Below the pieces are notes generated by a model. It had not been told where the DNA came from. It was given only the letters and a program-made list of their open reading frames with translations, and did not search any database. Positions 40,448 through 48,816 of a DNA stretch of 64,000 bases are shown here, piece by piece. Source of the DNA: Mycolicibacterium sp. P9-64 (GTDB taxonomy: Bacteria > Actinomycetota > Actinomycetes > Mycobacteriales > Mycobacteriaceae); NCBI RefSeq assembly GCF_008329605.1, contig NZ_NPKO01000004.1:186001-250000 (forward strand). The letters run 5' to 3'. The position numbers and the translations under genes are program-made. Each line of letters opens with the position of its first letter. Within the stretch, counting starts at the first letter, position 1.

Positions 40448-41935
40448 CTAGGGTCCGCGCACTCCCTTGCCGCCGACGGCGTCGCCATTGTCATCACCGG
40501 CCGACGCGTCGAAGCGGTCGTGCCGACCGGGCCGATGGGTTTCCGTGTCGTCGATGTCGTTGTCGGGCTTCGGTTGTGGCTCGCCGTCGGGTGGCCTGAG
40601 CAGTGCTTCGGGGCGGTGGAAGTAGTTCACCCTGGCTTGACCATTGTCGAGGTGCTCGGGTGGTGCCCACTCGCACTCGCCGCGGGCGTTGATACTCGTG
40701 CGGTACCCGCCGTCGGTGGCGACACGGTTGTCCGGCCCGCATGCCAATGCCATCTCGTCGACGTTGGTGTTGCCGCCCTCGACCCAATCACGTACGGCGT
40801 GATGTACCTGGCTGCCATAGGCGCCGACCGTGCAACACGGCTTGGTGCATCCACCGTCACGAGCGATCAGCATGATCCGCTGCGCGGGCCTGGCTACCCG
40901 TTTGGCGCGGAAGTGATTGAGCGCGGAGCCGGTCGCGCCATCGAATACCGCGAGGTGGTGATTGGCGTGTCCGCCGATGCGAATGACGTCCTCGATCGGC
41001 ACGATGGTGCCACCGCCGGTGACGCCAATCCCTGCTCTGCTCTCCAAGTCTTGGAGTGTGGTGCGGATGATGATCGAGACGGGCAGGCCGTTGAGGTCCC
41101 CGAGGTCGGTCATCAACGCGATTCTCCCGATCACCAGCATCGCGTCGTGCCGTCGCTGGGCCGGGGTGCGGTGGTCGTTGTCGATCTGGGCTTGGCTGGG
41201 AGTGCCCGCGGTGCAGGGTTCGGCGTCGGCGGGATTGCACATGCCTGGCGCGGCATACTTGGCGAAGATGACCTCCCACACCGCCCACGCCTCGGGTGAC
41301 AGCTCGCCCTGGATGGGGACGTTGCCGTTGGGCAGTTGCTTGCCCGTGGAGAGTCCGCGGGTGCGCTGCCGTTCCTCATCGTCGGGTTCGGGGCCGTCCT
41401 GATCCAGCAAGAACAGGCGTAGTGCGGCAGTCTCCTTGAGCTCCTTGGGTCCGGCTCGGACGGCGACACGGACCAGGTCGACCTCGATCTGTCCACGGGT
41501 CACGACGTCCACCCAGGGCGGGATCTTCTTCATGGTGTCGCGCAGCACCTTGACGTGCTCACCGGTGATCGCCCCTGCGGCCTGGGCGGCCGCGACCGCG
41601 GGCAGCACCGGATCGAGCGACACACCGGTCAACGTGCTTTGGGCTCCGAGGTCGGCGGCTTCGGAAAGCCGACGACCGGCGTCGGCGGTCGACAGCCGCC
41701 ACAGAATTCGCAGTGCCTCGTTCCACGACTTGGCACCCAACTCGCCGGGGGTGGTTTCGGCTTGCAGGCGGGCCAACATCCGATGCGACTGGGTTGGCAG
41801 CGCACACGTCAGCGCCTCGTATTCGCCATAGAGCTCGAGTAGCTCGCGACGTGTCAGCGTTTCGAGGCGGCAGTCGGCGAAGGCGTCGTACGCGGCACGC
41901 AACGCGGCCATCGCCTCGATCGCATCCGCTTGCAT
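40448..41935 (-). CDS. DUF222/13E12-family HNH endonuclease
   Basis: 495 residues. A long helical DUF222 domain occupies roughly residues 20-340. The C-terminal HNH region follows (CTKPCCTVGAYGSQVHHAVR, then GGNTNVDEMALACGPDNR); the first pair is CTKPCC and the HH motif supplies the catalytic His. The family is abundant in mycobacteria (REP13E12 group) and sits beside phage-like integration targets in M. tuberculosis. A LexA box overlaps the 5' end; ATG 41935 begins just inside it, ATG 41950 lies within it. The C-terminal tail is Asp/Gly-rich. Confidence 0.9.
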   Translation of the reverse strand: MQADAIEAMAALRAAYDAFADCRLETLTRRELLELYGEYEALTCALPTQSHRMLARLQAETTPGELGAKSWNEALRILWRLSTADAGRRLSEAADLGAQSTLTGVSLDPVLPAVAAAQAAGAITGEHVKVLRDTMKKIPPWVDVVTRGQIEVDLVRVAVRAGPKELKETAALRLFLLDQDGPEPDDEERQRTRGLSTGKQLPNGNVPIQGELSPEAWAVWEVIFAKYAAPGMCNPADAEPCTAGTPSQAQIDNDHRTPAQRRHDAMLVIGRIALMTDLGDLNGLPVSIIIRTTLQDLESRAGIGVTGGGTIVPIEDVIRIGGHANHHLAVFDGATGSALNHFRAKRVARPAQRIMLIARDGGCTKPCCTVGAYGSQVHHAVRDWVEGGNTNVDEMALACGPDNRVATDGGYRTSINARGECEWAPPEHLDNGQARVNYFHRPEALLRPPDGEPQPKPDNDIDDTETHRPGRHDRFDASAGDDNGDAVGGKGVRGP

Positions 41936-41938
41936 TAT

Positions 41939-41954
41939 TCGAACATACATTCGA
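41939..41954 (-). promoter_or_regulatory. LexA (SOS) box TCGAACATACATTCGA
   Basis: Matches the mycobacterial consensus TCGAAC-N4-GTTCGA at 11 of 12 defined positions. It lies 3 bp before the chosen start of the DUF222 HNH gene. SOS boxes upstream of 13E12-family genes are known in M. tuberculosis, which supports DNA-damage induction here. Confidence 0.85.
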
Positions 41955-42156
41955 GTACCGACAAATTCGGGCCACCTTGCGACTGCTGAAACCAAAGTGA
42001 CACAACGGATTAGAGTGACGTTGGGTAGATTCGAATTCTGCTTTGGGGCCGTAGCCGCGGTCCGTTCTCGACGTGGTTTTGGCCATCGAGGTGACGATCG
42101 GGGTGAGCAACTCGACGTGTTTGCCGGTGACGCGCATTCTTGCGGTGACGCGCGCG

Positions 42157-42172
42157 TAACAATCCCGGAACT
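42157..42172 (+). promoter_or_regulatory. GlnR-type site GTAAC-N6-GGAAC upstream of the glutamine synthetase gene
   Basis: The AC-N9-AC core and flanks fit the mycobacterial GlnR motif (GnnAC-N6-GnAAC). It is 72 bp before the glutamine synthetase start in the 308-bp gap 41936-42243, which otherwise contains only the SOS box and no gene. Suggests control by nitrogen limitation. Confidence 0.65.
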
Positions 42173-42243
42173 CAGCGCTCCTAGTGTGGGCCGGTCTAGG
42201 TCCGCGAAATAGTTGCGGACAGCGTGCGGCGATAGGAACTCCA

Positions 42244-44418
42244 GTGAGCGGAAACGCAGTCCGTCTGCAAGCGATCACCAACGTCGAGGCGTACGTGCCT
42301 CCTGCGATCAGCTTCGACCCCGCCGAGGCGCCCGGCGAGATCTTCGGGTCCAACGTCTTCACCAAGGCCGAGATGCAGTTGCGGCTGCCGAAGTCGATCT
42401 ACAAGTCCGTTCTTGCCACCATCGACAAGGGCGCCAAGCTGGATCCGGCGATTGCCGACGCGGTGGCCGCGGTGATGAAGGACTGGGCCTTGGAGAAGGG
42501 GGCGACGCACTACGCGCACGTCTTCTACCCGCTGACGGGTCTGACCGCCGAGAAGCACGACAGCTTCCTCGAACCGGTCTCCGACGGCGCCACCCTGGCC
42601 GAGTTCGCAGGCAAGACCCTGATCCAGGGTGAGCCCGACGCCTCGAGCTTCCCGTCCGGCGGCCTGCGCAACACCTTCGAGGCCCGCGGCTACACCGGCT
42701 GGGACGTCACCAGCCCGGCCTACGTGCTGGAGAACCCGAATGGCAACACGTTGTGCATTCCGACGGTGTTCGTGTCGATGACGGGCGAGGCGCTCGACCA
42801 CAAGACACCGTTGCTGCGCAGCCAGCAGGCGATGGGTGCGCACGCCGAGCGCATCCTGGCGCTGTTCGGGCACACCAGCGGAGAGAAGGTGGTGTCGTTC
42901 TGCGGACCCGAGCAGGAGTACTTCCTGGTCGACCGGCACTTCTTCCTGGCAAGGCCCGACCTGATCAATGCCGGCCGCACGCTGTTCGGCGCCAAGCCGC
43001 CGAAGGGTCAAGAGTTCGACGACCACTACTTCGGCGCCGTGCCGGAGCGGGTGCTGGGCTTCATGATGGACACGGAGCGTGAGCTGTTCAAGCTCGGCAT
43101 CCCGGCCAAGACGCGGCACAACGAGGTCGCGCCAGGCCAGTTCGAGATCGCGCCGATGTTCGAGCGCGCCAACATCGCCTCCGATCATCAGCAGCTGCTG
43201 ATGACGACGTTCAAGACCATTGCCAAGAAGCACGGCATGGAGTGCCTGTTCCACGAGAAGCCCTTCGCCGGTGTCAACGGCTCGGGCAAGCACGTGAACT
43301 TCTCGCTGGGCAATGCCGAGCTGGGCAGCCTGCTGGTGCCGGGGGACACGCCGCACGAGAACGCACAGTTCCTGGTGTTCTGTGCGGCCGTGATCCGCGC
43401 CGTGCACAAGTACGCGGGGTTGCTGCGGGTCTCCGTGGCCTCGGCGACCAACGATCACCGCCTCGGCGCCAACGAGGCGCCGCCCGCGATCATCTCGATC
43501 TTCCTCGGCGATCAGCTCGCCGACGTGTTCGAGCAGATCGCAAAGGGCGCAGCGACGTCGTCAAAGGGCAAGGGCACCATGATCATCGGTGTGGACACGC
43601 TGCCGCACCTGCCCACCGATCCAGGCGACCGCAACCGCACCAGCCCGTTCGCGTTCACCGGCAACCGCTTCGAGTTTCGCGCGCCGGGTTCGGGTCAGAC
43701 CGTCGCCGTACCGATGGTCATGATCAACACGATCATGGCCGATTCGCTGGACTACATGGCGACCGTGTTGGAGAAGGCGGTCGCGGACGGCGAGGACTTC
43801 GACAAGGCCGTGCAGACGTTGCTCACCGAGATCATCACCGAGCACGGGGCGGTGGTGTTCAACGGCGACGGATACTCCGAGAACTGGCAGATCGAGGCCG
43901 CCGAGCGTGGGTTGCCCAACCTGAAGACCACGCTCGATGCGCTGCCCGAGCTGATCAAGCCGGAGTCGCTGGCCCTGTTCGAGAAGTACAAGGTCTTCAA
44001 CGATCGCGAGATGCACAGCCGCTACGAGGTCGGCCTCGAGCAGTACGCCCTGACCATTCACGTGGAGGCGAAGCTGGCCCTCGAGCTCGGTTCGACGGTG
44101 ATCCTGCCTGCCGCCATCCGCTACCAGACCGAGATCGCCCAGAACGTTGCCACGCTCAAGGCAGCGGGGATGGAGCCGAGTACTGCTCTGCTCGAGGAAG
44201 TTTCGACGCCCATCGCCGACCTGTTGAGTGCGCTTGCCGACCTGAAGAAGGGGTTGGAGGACCACTCGGCCGTCACCGCCATGGACGAGGCATCCCACGC
44301 GCAGAGCCTGCTGCCCGCGATGGACGCGGTCCGTGCCGCGGCCGACACGCTGGAAGGCGTGGTGGCCGACGACCTCTGGCCGCTGCCGACGTATCAGGAG
44401 ATGCTCTACATCCTCTGA
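42244..44418 (+). CDS. Type III glutamine synthetase (GSIII)
   Basis: 724 residues, the size of GSIII and far longer than GSI (about 470). It makes glutamine from glutamate, ammonium and ATP. Visible features: [17 protein letters not shown] at the N-terminus, the Glu-rich [11 protein letters not shown] strand, [26 protein letters not shown] in the ATP site, and the [20 protein letters not shown] segment. The GTG start fits [11 protein letters not shown] with AGGAAC upstream. GSIII is additional to GlnA1 in mycobacteria. A GlnR-type box suggests nitrogen control. Confidence 0.93.
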   Translation: MSGNAVRLQAITNVEAYVPPAISFDPAEAPGEIFGSNVFTKAEMQLRLPKSIYKSVLATIDKGAKLDPAIADAVAAVMKDWALEKGATHYAHVFYPLTGLTAEKHDSFLEPVSDGATLAEFAGKTLIQGEPDASSFPSGGLRNTFEARGYTGWDVTSPAYVLENPNGNTLCIPTVFVSMTGEALDHKTPLLRSQQAMGAHAERILALFGHTSGEKVVSFCGPEQEYFLVDRHFFLARPDLINAGRTLFGAKPPKGQEFDDHYFGAVPERVLGFMMDTERELFKLGIPAKTRHNEVAPGQFEIAPMFERANIASDHQQLLMTTFKTIAKKHGMECLFHEKPFAGVNGSGKHVNFSLGNAELGSLLVPGDTPHENAQFLVFCAAVIRAVHKYAGLLRVSVASATNDHRLGANEAPPAIISIFLGDQLADVFEQIAKGAATSSKGKGTMIIGVDTLPHLPTDPGDRNRTSPFAFTGNRFEFRAPGSGQTVAVPMVMINTIMADSLDYMATVLEKAVADGEDFDKAVQTLLTEIITEHGAVVFNGDGYSENWQIEAAERGLPNLKTTLDALPELIKPESLALFEKYKVFNDREMHSRYEVGLEQYALTIHVEAKLALELGSTVILPAAIRYQTEIAQNVATLKAAGMEPSTALLEEVSTPIADLLSALADLKKGLEDHSAVTAMDEASHAQSLLPAMDAVRAAADTLEGVVADDLWPLPTYQEMLYIL

Positions 44419-44427
44419 GCTGGGTAG

Positions 44428-44512
44428 CCCCTCTCCTCCCGCCACCCCTCTCCACCCGCGAGCCCTCTCCACCCGCCACCCCTCTCCACCCGCCACCCCT
44501 CTCCATCCGCGA
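44428..44512. repeat. Five tandem 17-bp repeats (CCCCTCTCCACCCGCCA)
   Basis: Units start at 44428, 44445, 44462, 44479 and 44496, with one to three differences each. They begin 9 bp after the glutamine synthetase stop and run into the palindromic repeat at 44509. The minus strand is G-rich in runs of two to four and could form a G-quadruplex. No spacers, so not CRISPR. Confidence 0.9.
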
Positions 44513-44571
44513 GCGCGCGTGTCTGTACCCCAACACGCCGTGAAATCATCGAACGATGCGCGCGCTCGCGG
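44509..44571. repeat. Dispersed palindromic repeat, copy A
   Basis: GCGAGCGCGCG at the left end pairs with GCGCGCTCGC at the right end. The left 32 bases (through TGTCTGTACCCCAACACGCCG) are 31/32 identical to the reverse complement of the copy at 45891-45953. It lies just before the gene at 44600. Confidence 0.85.
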
Positions 44572-44599
44572 CAGATCGGGTGCGAGCACAATCGTTGGC

Positions 44600-45031
44600 A
44601 TGGCTGACGAGGATTGGTCCACACTGACCGGAATCCGCGAGATCGCGCGGGCACGTGCTGCGCGCATCCCGGGGTGGCAAGCACCGGTCGCGTACGCGCT
44701 GGGTTACCGCAGCGACGACGGTTGGCACTTTCCTCACGTCAACCAGCCAAGCGGCACTCACGGGCTGCCCGCGGTCATCCTGGCCGAGATCGTCGGTCAC
44801 GCCGCGGGCACCCGTGAGTTCTCCGTGACTCCAGGGCAATTGGACGATGCGATCGCCCAACTGGCGCCTGCCGAGGCTGCGACTGGCGTCAGCCATCCCA
44901 ACTTGGTCGCATGGCGTGCGGTCGCCGCCGCCGAGTCCCACGAGATCGCCGTCGTCTTCATCGGGTCCGTCGACGACGACTCGGCCGGGCCTGCGGACGC
45001 AGCCCTACGGGGCAAGCTGACGGGCGGCTGA
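44600..45031 (+). CDS. Conserved protein of unknown function
   Basis: 143 residues beginning MADEDWSTLTGIREIARA. Soluble, no signal or membrane helix, no recognised domain. The middle part (HFPHVNQPSGTHGLPAVILA) is a mix of strands and helices. There is no strong ribosome-binding site before ATG 44600, but codon use is like that of real neighbours and the frame is closed 5' by the repeats. It is convergent with the TIM-barrel gene, 5 bp between stops. Confidence 0.65.
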   Translation: MADEDWSTLTGIREIARARAARIPGWQAPVAYALGYRSDDGWHFPHVNQPSGTHGLPAVILAEIVGHAAGTREFSVTPGQLDDAIAQLAPAEAATGVSHPNLVAWRAVAAAESHEIAVVFIGSVDDDSAGPADAALRGKLTGG

Positions 45032-45036
45032 GGTCG

Positions 45037-45879
45037 TCAGAGCACCGCCAGCGCTGACGTCGCGGCAAGCTTGAGCGCGTGACCGACCGGCAGTGCCCGG
45101 TAGGACGTGGACAAGATCTCGACGCCCCACGGTCCGTCGAAGCCGAGGTCGCGCAGCGTTGCCACCAGACCGGTCAGGTCGAAACAGCCTTCACCACAGA
45201 GTAACCGGCGATCGACGGTGTCCTCGAAGAGCGTCCCGACGATTTCAGTTGCCGCGTCGTCGAGCTCGACGCCAAAGATCATCTCCGGCCGCAACGTCGC
45301 GCGCAATTCACCTAGTGAGGTGCCGGCCCGAAAGACGTGCCAGGCGTCGACGAGCAAGCCAGCCGCCGGATGTCCTGCCGCGGCGACGATCGCGGCGCCC
45401 ATGGGCACCGTCGAGATCGCCGAGAAGGGCATCGTCTCGATGGCGACCCGCGTCCCGTGTGCAGCCGCCTGCTCCGCGAGATCTCGCAGCGGCTCTGCCA
45501 ACGCCAACGGATCGGACACGGGCGGGCCGTTCTCCGAGCCGATCTTGATGAACGACGGCCCAAGCGCGTCGGCCGCCTCGAAGAGGAGTTCGCGGACGTC
45601 GTAGGTGTTTCCGGCCTGGCCCTGCGGAATCCACCACCGCTCAAGCAGTTCGATCTCCGTGTGAACCAATCCGGCCGCGGCGATCAAGTCGCGCAGCGCC
45701 CCGAAGCCGATGTCGTCGCGGATGGCCCGGAGGTCGTCGGCCACCAGGCCGAAGCCGCAGAAGCCGGCATCGGCGATGGCGTCGATCCGCTCCGCGACGG
45801 GCACCGGGCTGACGGCCGGCGAGTCCGTCGGTGAGATGTCACCGGCGCTGCTCCAGGCAGTGGCGACGAGTTCAGGCAC
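45037..45879 (-). CDS. Sugar phosphate isomerase/epimerase (AP endonuclease 2-type TIM barrel)
   Basis: 280 residues, xylose isomerase-like TIM barrel. Metal-site candidates are Glu in VHTEIELLE, Glu in VAIETMPF, Asp/His in LLVDAWHVF, and the end VEILSTSYRALPVG. It probably acts on an inositol- or sugar-derived ketone, for example as an inosose isomerase (IolI-like). It is the last minus-strand gene of the iol locus and is separated from iolH by a palindromic repeat, so co-transcription is likely but not certain. GTG start at 45879. Confidence 0.75.
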   Translation of the reverse strand: MPELVATAWSSAGDISPTDSPAVSPVPVAERIDAIADAGFCGFGLVADDLRAIRDDIGFGALRDLIAAAGLVHTEIELLERWWIPQGQAGNTYDVRELLFEAADALGPSFIKIGSENGPPVSDPLALAEPLRDLAEQAAAHGTRVAIETMPFSAISTVPMGAAIVAAAGHPAAGLLVDAWHVFRAGTSLGELRATLRPEMIFGVELDDAATEIVGTLFEDTVDRRLLCGEGCFDLTGLVATLRDLGFDGPWGVEILSTSYRALPVGHALKLAATSALAVL

Positions 45880-45890
45880 GTGGATCCATC

Positions 45891-45953
45891 ACGAGCGCGC
45901 GCAGAATGTTGTCGACAAGCGGCGTGTCGGGGTACAGACACGCGCGCTCGCGG
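45891..45953. repeat. Dispersed palindromic repeat, copy B (inverted relative to copy A)
   Basis: It lies between iolH and the terminal TIM-barrel gene. Ends ACGAGCGCGCG and CGCGCGCTCG can pair. Its right half is the reverse complement of the left half of copy A with one mismatch. Confidence 0.85.
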
Positions 45954-45974
45954 GGGTGGTCTCGGGGGACATGG

Positions 45975-46868
45975 CTACGTTCCGTGCTTGGCGATGTACT
46001 CCGTCATGGTCTTCAGCTGGTAGCGGGACACCTCACGGGCATTTTCGTCCTCGGCGAACACCGACGACACCATGACGGTGTCCGGGCGGTCGTAGAAGCC
46101 GATCTCGGCAAGGCCGCCGAAGAACTCGTCCCAGTCGACGTCGCCGTCGCCGATCTTGAGGTGCTGGTGCACGCGCACGGGGTTGCCAGGCGGGTTGGTG
46201 ATGTAGCGCAGCCCGTGGCTGCGATGGTGGTCCATGGTGTCGGCGACGTGAACCAGCCGGAGTTTGTCACCTGCGGCCCGCATGATGTCGATCATGTTGG
46301 CGCCCATGGCGCCTCGCATGTGAAAGGCATGGCATGCCACGAATACCATGCCGACGTTCGGCGAGTTGACGCCCCGGATGATGCGCACCGCCTCCAGCCC
46401 GTCCTCGACGAAGTCGTCCGGGTGCGGGTCGATTCGGACGTCGATGCCCTCGCGCTCGAAGATCGGTAGGAGTTCCTCCATGGAGCGGAAGAACGCGCGT
46501 TCGGATTCCTCTGCCTTCTCGGGGCGGCCGGAGAACTCCGTGTTGATCACGTTCACCCCGAGGTCGACGGTGATCTGAATGACGCGCTTCCAGTTCCGCA
46601 CCGCGGCTTCGCGTGCGTCCTCGTCTGGCCCGGACCACCGCAGCACGGGCAGCACCGAGGCGATCCCAACGCTGGCATCGGAACACGACTTGCGGAATCG
46701 GGCCACCAGATCGTCGTCCGCACGGGGATGGTTGAAGAACGGGATGAAGTCCTGGTGCGGCGTCAATTGCAGATGCTCGTAGCCCAATTCCGCCACTAGG
46801 CACGGAAAGTCGAGAAGATCGTGATCGTGGTGGAACGGCGTGGGATCCAGGGCGATCTTCACGCTCAC
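45975..46868 (-). CDS. iolH: Inositol catabolism protein IolH-like (TIM-barrel isomerase/epimerase family)
   Basis: 297 residues starting VSVKIALDPTPFHH. The segments AELGYEHLQLTPHQDFIPFF and HPRADDDLVARFR resemble Bacillus and actinobacterial IolH. Probable metal ligands include Glu in NTEFSGRPE, Asp-His in RIDPHPDDF and His in VFVACHAFHMRG. IolH occurs in inositol operons but its reaction is not firmly known. The GTG start overlaps the iolG stop (GTGA), which fixes the start. Confidence 0.82.
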   Translation of the reverse strand: MSVKIALDPTPFHHDHDLLDFPCLVAELGYEHLQLTPHQDFIPFFNHPRADDDLVARFRKSCSDASVGIASVLPVLRWSGPDEDAREAAVRNWKRVIQITVDLGVNVINTEFSGRPEKAEESERAFFRSMEELLPIFEREGIDVRIDPHPDDFVEDGLEAVRIIRGVNSPNVGMVFVACHAFHMRGAMGANMIDIMRAAGDKLRLVHVADTMDHHRSHGLRYITNPPGNPVRVHQHLKIGDGDVDWDEFFGGLAEIGFYDRPDTVMVSSVFAEDENAREVSRYQLKTMTEYIAKHGT

Positions 46869-47896
46869 GCCCTCGGAATGGATCTGCGGTCGACCATCTT
46901 CACCTCGACGGGGAGTCCGCTGTGCAATGACTCGACACCGGCTTCGCATACCGCGGCGGCGGCGTAACCGTCCCAGGCGGTCGGTCCGTCGGTGAAGTCG
47001 CCGGTGGTGCGGCCGCGGTGCACGGCGTCGACCCAGCGCTGGAACTCGGTGTCGTAGGCCTGGCCGAACCGTTCGCGGAAGCCCGGGGTGATCTGGCCGC
47101 CGCGCGTGCCAGGGACGCTCGTACGCACCAGGCCGACGTCGAGCCCGATCATTGCGCTGCCCCGCTCGCCGACCACTTCGGTGCGCACTTCGTAGCCGAC
47201 GCCGGTGGTGACGAAGAGTTCCACGTCAACGTGCTTGCCGGAGGTGGTCCGCATGATGGCGATCTGGGGATCGGCGAGGCCATGCGGCGCAGCCGGATTC
47301 GAGGTGGGTTTGATGACCTGGATCGAGGCGATCTCCTCGTCGAACAGGAACCTCGTGACGTCGACCTCGTGCACCAGCGAGTCTCGCACCACCATGTTGC
47401 TATCGAAATATGTTGGTACTGCCGCATTTCGGTGCACGCAGTGCAGCACCAGCGGGTGGCCAAGCTCGCCGCCGTCGAGCAACGCCTTGAGTTGGGCGTA
47501 CTCGTCGTCGAACCGGCGCATGAAGCCGACCTGAATGAGGCGGGCGGACAGTTCAGCCTCACGCTTGACGACCTCCAGGGACGTGGCGACGTCGGTGGTG
47601 AGCGGCTTCTCGCACATCACGGGCTTGGTGTGCTCGAGACAGGCCAAAAGCTGCTTCTCGTGGGTGGGCCCTGGCGTGGCGAGTACGACGGCGTCCACGT
47701 CCGGGTCGGCGATCGCATCGAGTGGGTCGGCGATCGCGCGGCAGCCGGGGATGCCCGCGGCGATCCGTTCGGCCTTCTCGGTGACGTAATCGTTGACCAC
47801 CGTGACGCGAGCGCCGGAGATCTTGTTCTCGATGCGGGCGACGTGGTCGGCGCCCATGACGCCGACGCCGAGCACGGCAACGCGTAGATCTGACAT
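46865..47896 (-). CDS. iolG: myo-Inositol 2-dehydrogenase (Gfo/Idh/MocA family)
   Basis: 343 residues. N-terminal Rossmann motif GVGVMGADHVARI, the family EKP motif with catalytic Lys (VMCEKPLTTD), and HEVDVTRFLF with the catalytic Asp/His region. It oxidises myo-inositol to scyllo-inosose with NAD+, the first step of catabolism. Its place between iolE and iolH supports this substrate. ATG 47896; 11 bp after the iolE stop. Confidence 0.88.
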   Translation of the reverse strand: MSDLRVAVLGVGVMGADHVARIENKISGARVTVVNDYVTEKAERIAAGIPGCRAIADPLDAIADPDVDAVVLATPGPTHEKQLLACLEHTKPVMCEKPLTTDVATSLEVVKREAELSARLIQVGFMRRFDDEYAQLKALLDGGELGHPLVLHCVHRNAAVPTYFDSNMVVRDSLVHEVDVTRFLFDEEIASIQVIKPTSNPAAPHGLADPQIAIMRTTSGKHVDVELFVTTGVGYEVRTEVVGERGSAMIGLDVGLVRTSVPGTRGGQITPGFRERFGQAYDTEFQRWVDAVHRGRTTGDFTDGPTAWDGYAAAAVCEAGVESLHSGLPVEVKMVDRRSIPRA

Positions 47897-47907
47897 GGAG
47901 TCGTTTC

Positions 47908-48813
47908 CTAGCTGAATCGAACTGACGAAACGCCGCAGGATCCCAGATAACTCCTGGTGCGCTTGGCGATGGGCAGTGGCGCGTCGACCTCACACGGGTA
48001 CATGTCCTGCTCGACGATCGCGAACACGTCGATGCCGAGCTTCTCCACGGCCGCCAGAAGCGGTGGCATGTTGGGGATTCCGCGCGGCGGCTCGGTCATG
48101 GCGCCGAGCTTCACGGCCTCGCCGAACGGCAGGTCCTCGGCCGCGACCCTGGCGCGCACCTCGGGGTCGACCTGCTTGAGGTGCAGATAGCCGATGCGAT
48201 CTGGGGCGCGCTCGATGATCGCGACGTTGTCCCCGCCGCAGTAGCTGATGTGGCCGGTGTCCAGGCAGAGGTTGACGAACTCGCCGTCGGTGCCGTCGAG
48301 GAAGCGGTACACGTTCTCCTCGGTGTCGACATGGCTGTCGGCGTGCGGATGGTATTGCGCACGTACGCCGTACTTTTCGAACATCGCCTTGCCGAGATCG
48401 TTCATGCCGTGCGTCTTCTTGCGCCACTGCTCCGGGGTGAGCGTGCGGTCCTCCAGCACGGCGCCGGTGGCGGGGTCGCGCCACATCTCGGGGATGACGA
48501 CGACGTGCTTGCCGCCGACCGCAGCCGTCAACTTCGCGACGTCCTCGATCTGCTTCCACACCGCCTCCCAGGAATCGTCCTGATGCAGATGCTCGAAGAC
48601 GGTGCCAGCCGACAGCTTCAGGCCGCGGGCGTCCAGTTCGTCGGACAATTGCTTGGGATCGGTGGGCAGGTAGCCGTACGGGCCAAGCTCGATCCACTGG
48701 TAGCCCGAGGCCGCGACCTCGTCGAGGAACCGGGTGTACGGGGTCTGGGCCGGATCGTCGGGAAACCACACGCCCCACGAATCTGGGGCAGAGCCAACGA
48801 GAATGGTGCTCAT
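47908..48813 (-). CDS. iolE: Inosose dehydratase (2-keto-myo-inositol dehydratase)
   Basis: 301-residue TIM-barrel metalloenzyme that dehydrates scyllo-inosose to the diketone used by IolD. Family features: APDSWGVWFPDDP at the N-terminus, YQWIELGPYGYLP, AQYHPHADSHVDTEE, and CLDTGHISYCGGDN carrying metal-binding Asp and His. It lies 3 bp after iolD. A related but shorter gene is at 62266-63129. Confidence 0.88.
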   Translation of the reverse strand: MSTILVGSAPDSWGVWFPDDPAQTPYTRFLDEVAASGYQWIELGPYGYLPTDPKQLSDELDARGLKLSAGTVFEHLHQDDSWEAVWKQIEDVAKLTAAVGGKHVVVIPEMWRDPATGAVLEDRTLTPEQWRKKTHGMNDLGKAMFEKYGVRAQYHPHADSHVDTEENVYRFLDGTDGEFVNLCLDTGHISYCGGDNVAIIERAPDRIGYLHLKQVDPEVRARVAAEDLPFGEAVKLGAMTEPPRGIPNMPPLLAAVEKLGIDVFAIVEQDMYPCEVDAPLPIAKRTRSYLGSCGVSSVRFS

Positions 48814-48816
48814 GCG

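Noticed and set aside
40448..41935. Prophage or insertion sequence around the DUF222 HNH gene
   Set aside because: No integrase, terminal repeats or phage structural genes are present. DUF222 genes are common as single chromosomal copies in mycobacteria.
44428..44512. CRISPR or coding repeat
   Set aside because: The 17-bp units have no spacers, and no supported reading frame with a ribosome-binding site crosses them.
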